This document shows, piece by piece, positions 63,617-64,000 of a DNA stretch of 64,000 bases. Origin of the DNA: Providencia rettgeri (lineage in GTDB: Bacteria; Pseudomonadota; Gammaproteobacteria; Enterobacterales; Enterobacteriaceae); contig NZ_CP096258.1 in NCBI RefSeq assembly GCF_023205015.1, positions 3,100,001 to 3,164,000 of the forward strand. Reading direction: 5' to 3'. The translations under genes were made by a program, and so were the position numbers. Every line of letters begins with the position of its first letter. Position 1 is the first letter of the stretch. The notes below the pieces were generated by a model. It did not search any database. It was not told where the DNA came from and saw nothing but the letters and a program-made list of their open reading frames with translations.

Positions 63617-64000
63617 TTATTTTTTAGCAGCTTGAATATACAACATTTCTAATGCGATAGACGCAGCGGCTAATGCTGTGATCTCAGATTGGTCATAAGC
63701 TGGAGCTACTTCCACTAAATCCATACCGACGATATTTAATGACTGTATTCCACGCAATAATTTCAACGCGCGATCTGACGTTAATCCCCCAATAACAGGG
63801 GTTCCTGTTCCCGGTGCAAAGGCTGGATCGAGGCAGTCAATATCGAAAGTCAGATAAACAGGCATATCGCCAACAATCTCTTTGATCTGTGCAACCATGT
63901 CATCCACACTGCGATCATTCACCTGAGCTGCATCCAGTACAGTAAAACCATTGTCACTGTCATGTTCAGTACGAATACCAATTTGCACCGAATGATTTGG
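63617..64000 (-). CDS. speB: agmatinase, 3' part
   Basis: The C-terminal 127 residues are in the window; the 5' end lies beyond it. Ureohydrolase family: FDIDCLDPAFAPGTGTP carries the Mn-binding aspartates, followed by GGLTSDRALKLL and EVAPAYDQSEITALAA. Near-identical in pattern to E. coli SpeB, which converts agmatine to putrescine and urea. Confidence 0.95.
   Translation of the reverse strand, partial: PNHSVQIGIRTEHDSDNGFTVLDAAQVNDRSVDDMVAQIKEIVGDMPVYLTFDIDCLDPAFAPGTGTPVIGGLTSDRALKLLRGIQSLNIVGMDLVEVAPAYDQSEITALAAASIALEMLYIQAAKK

Overview
This is chromosomal DNA of a gammaproteobacterium in the order Enterobacterales, most likely Morganellaceae and probably Providencia. The basis is near enterobacterial protein identity in the pdh, dcw, leu and ilv genes, an AT-rich composition, a SecM arrest peptide, and the gene order. 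The species call is inference; no rRNA lies in the window. No tRNA, rRNA, CRISPR array or transposase was recognised.

Region 1 (1-7145) is the accessory part: an array of polymorphic toxin-immunity modules directly downstream of lpdA, all on the minus strand. Three modules encode about 440-residue proteins with a related N-terminal half, a shared 'pre-toxin' segment (FDCTFGLSCSND), a 13-residue IPEQG-type linker in two of them, and unrelated C-terminal toxin domains. Each is followed by its own small immunity gene. A fourth module is only a toxin tip plus immunity gene. Modules 1 and 2 are tandem copies of a 1.3 kb unit, and each carries a displaced copy of the last 74 bp of lpdA with its terminator. 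Their toxin genes lack an in-frame link to the conserved start and RBS: a -1 shift, at or near a G GGA AAC heptamer, is needed.

Region 2 (7146-14322) is pdhR-aceE-aceF-lpdA (pyruvate dehydrogenase) with a PdhR operator. Region 3 (14323-22052) holds nadC, ampD, the type IV pilin/assembly genes ppdD-hofB-hofC, and coaE-zapD-yacG, facing mutT. Region 4 (22114-43951) is secM-secA, a DciA-like (DUF721) gene, and the complete division and cell wall cluster running mraZ to lpxC on the minus strand, driven by a promoter overlaid by four MraZ boxes.

Region 5 (44448-56939) contains cra, ilvIH, an acyl-CoA ligase gene inserted between ilvI and leuO, leuO, and the leuLABCD operon with leader peptide and attenuator. 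Region 6 (56940-64000) has an intergenic repeat, a short SgrS-like sRNA divergent from sgrR, a cluster of DnaA boxes upstream of mutH that matches the position of DARS2, then mutH, a TerC/YgdQ membrane protein, a helix-hairpin-helix protein, an alpha/beta hydrolase, a butanediol dehydrogenase and the 3' part of speB.

Most of the window is housekeeping. The novelty is concentrated in the lpdA-linked toxin array, with secondary interest in the DnaA-box cluster, the short SgrS and several unexplained intergenic hairpins.
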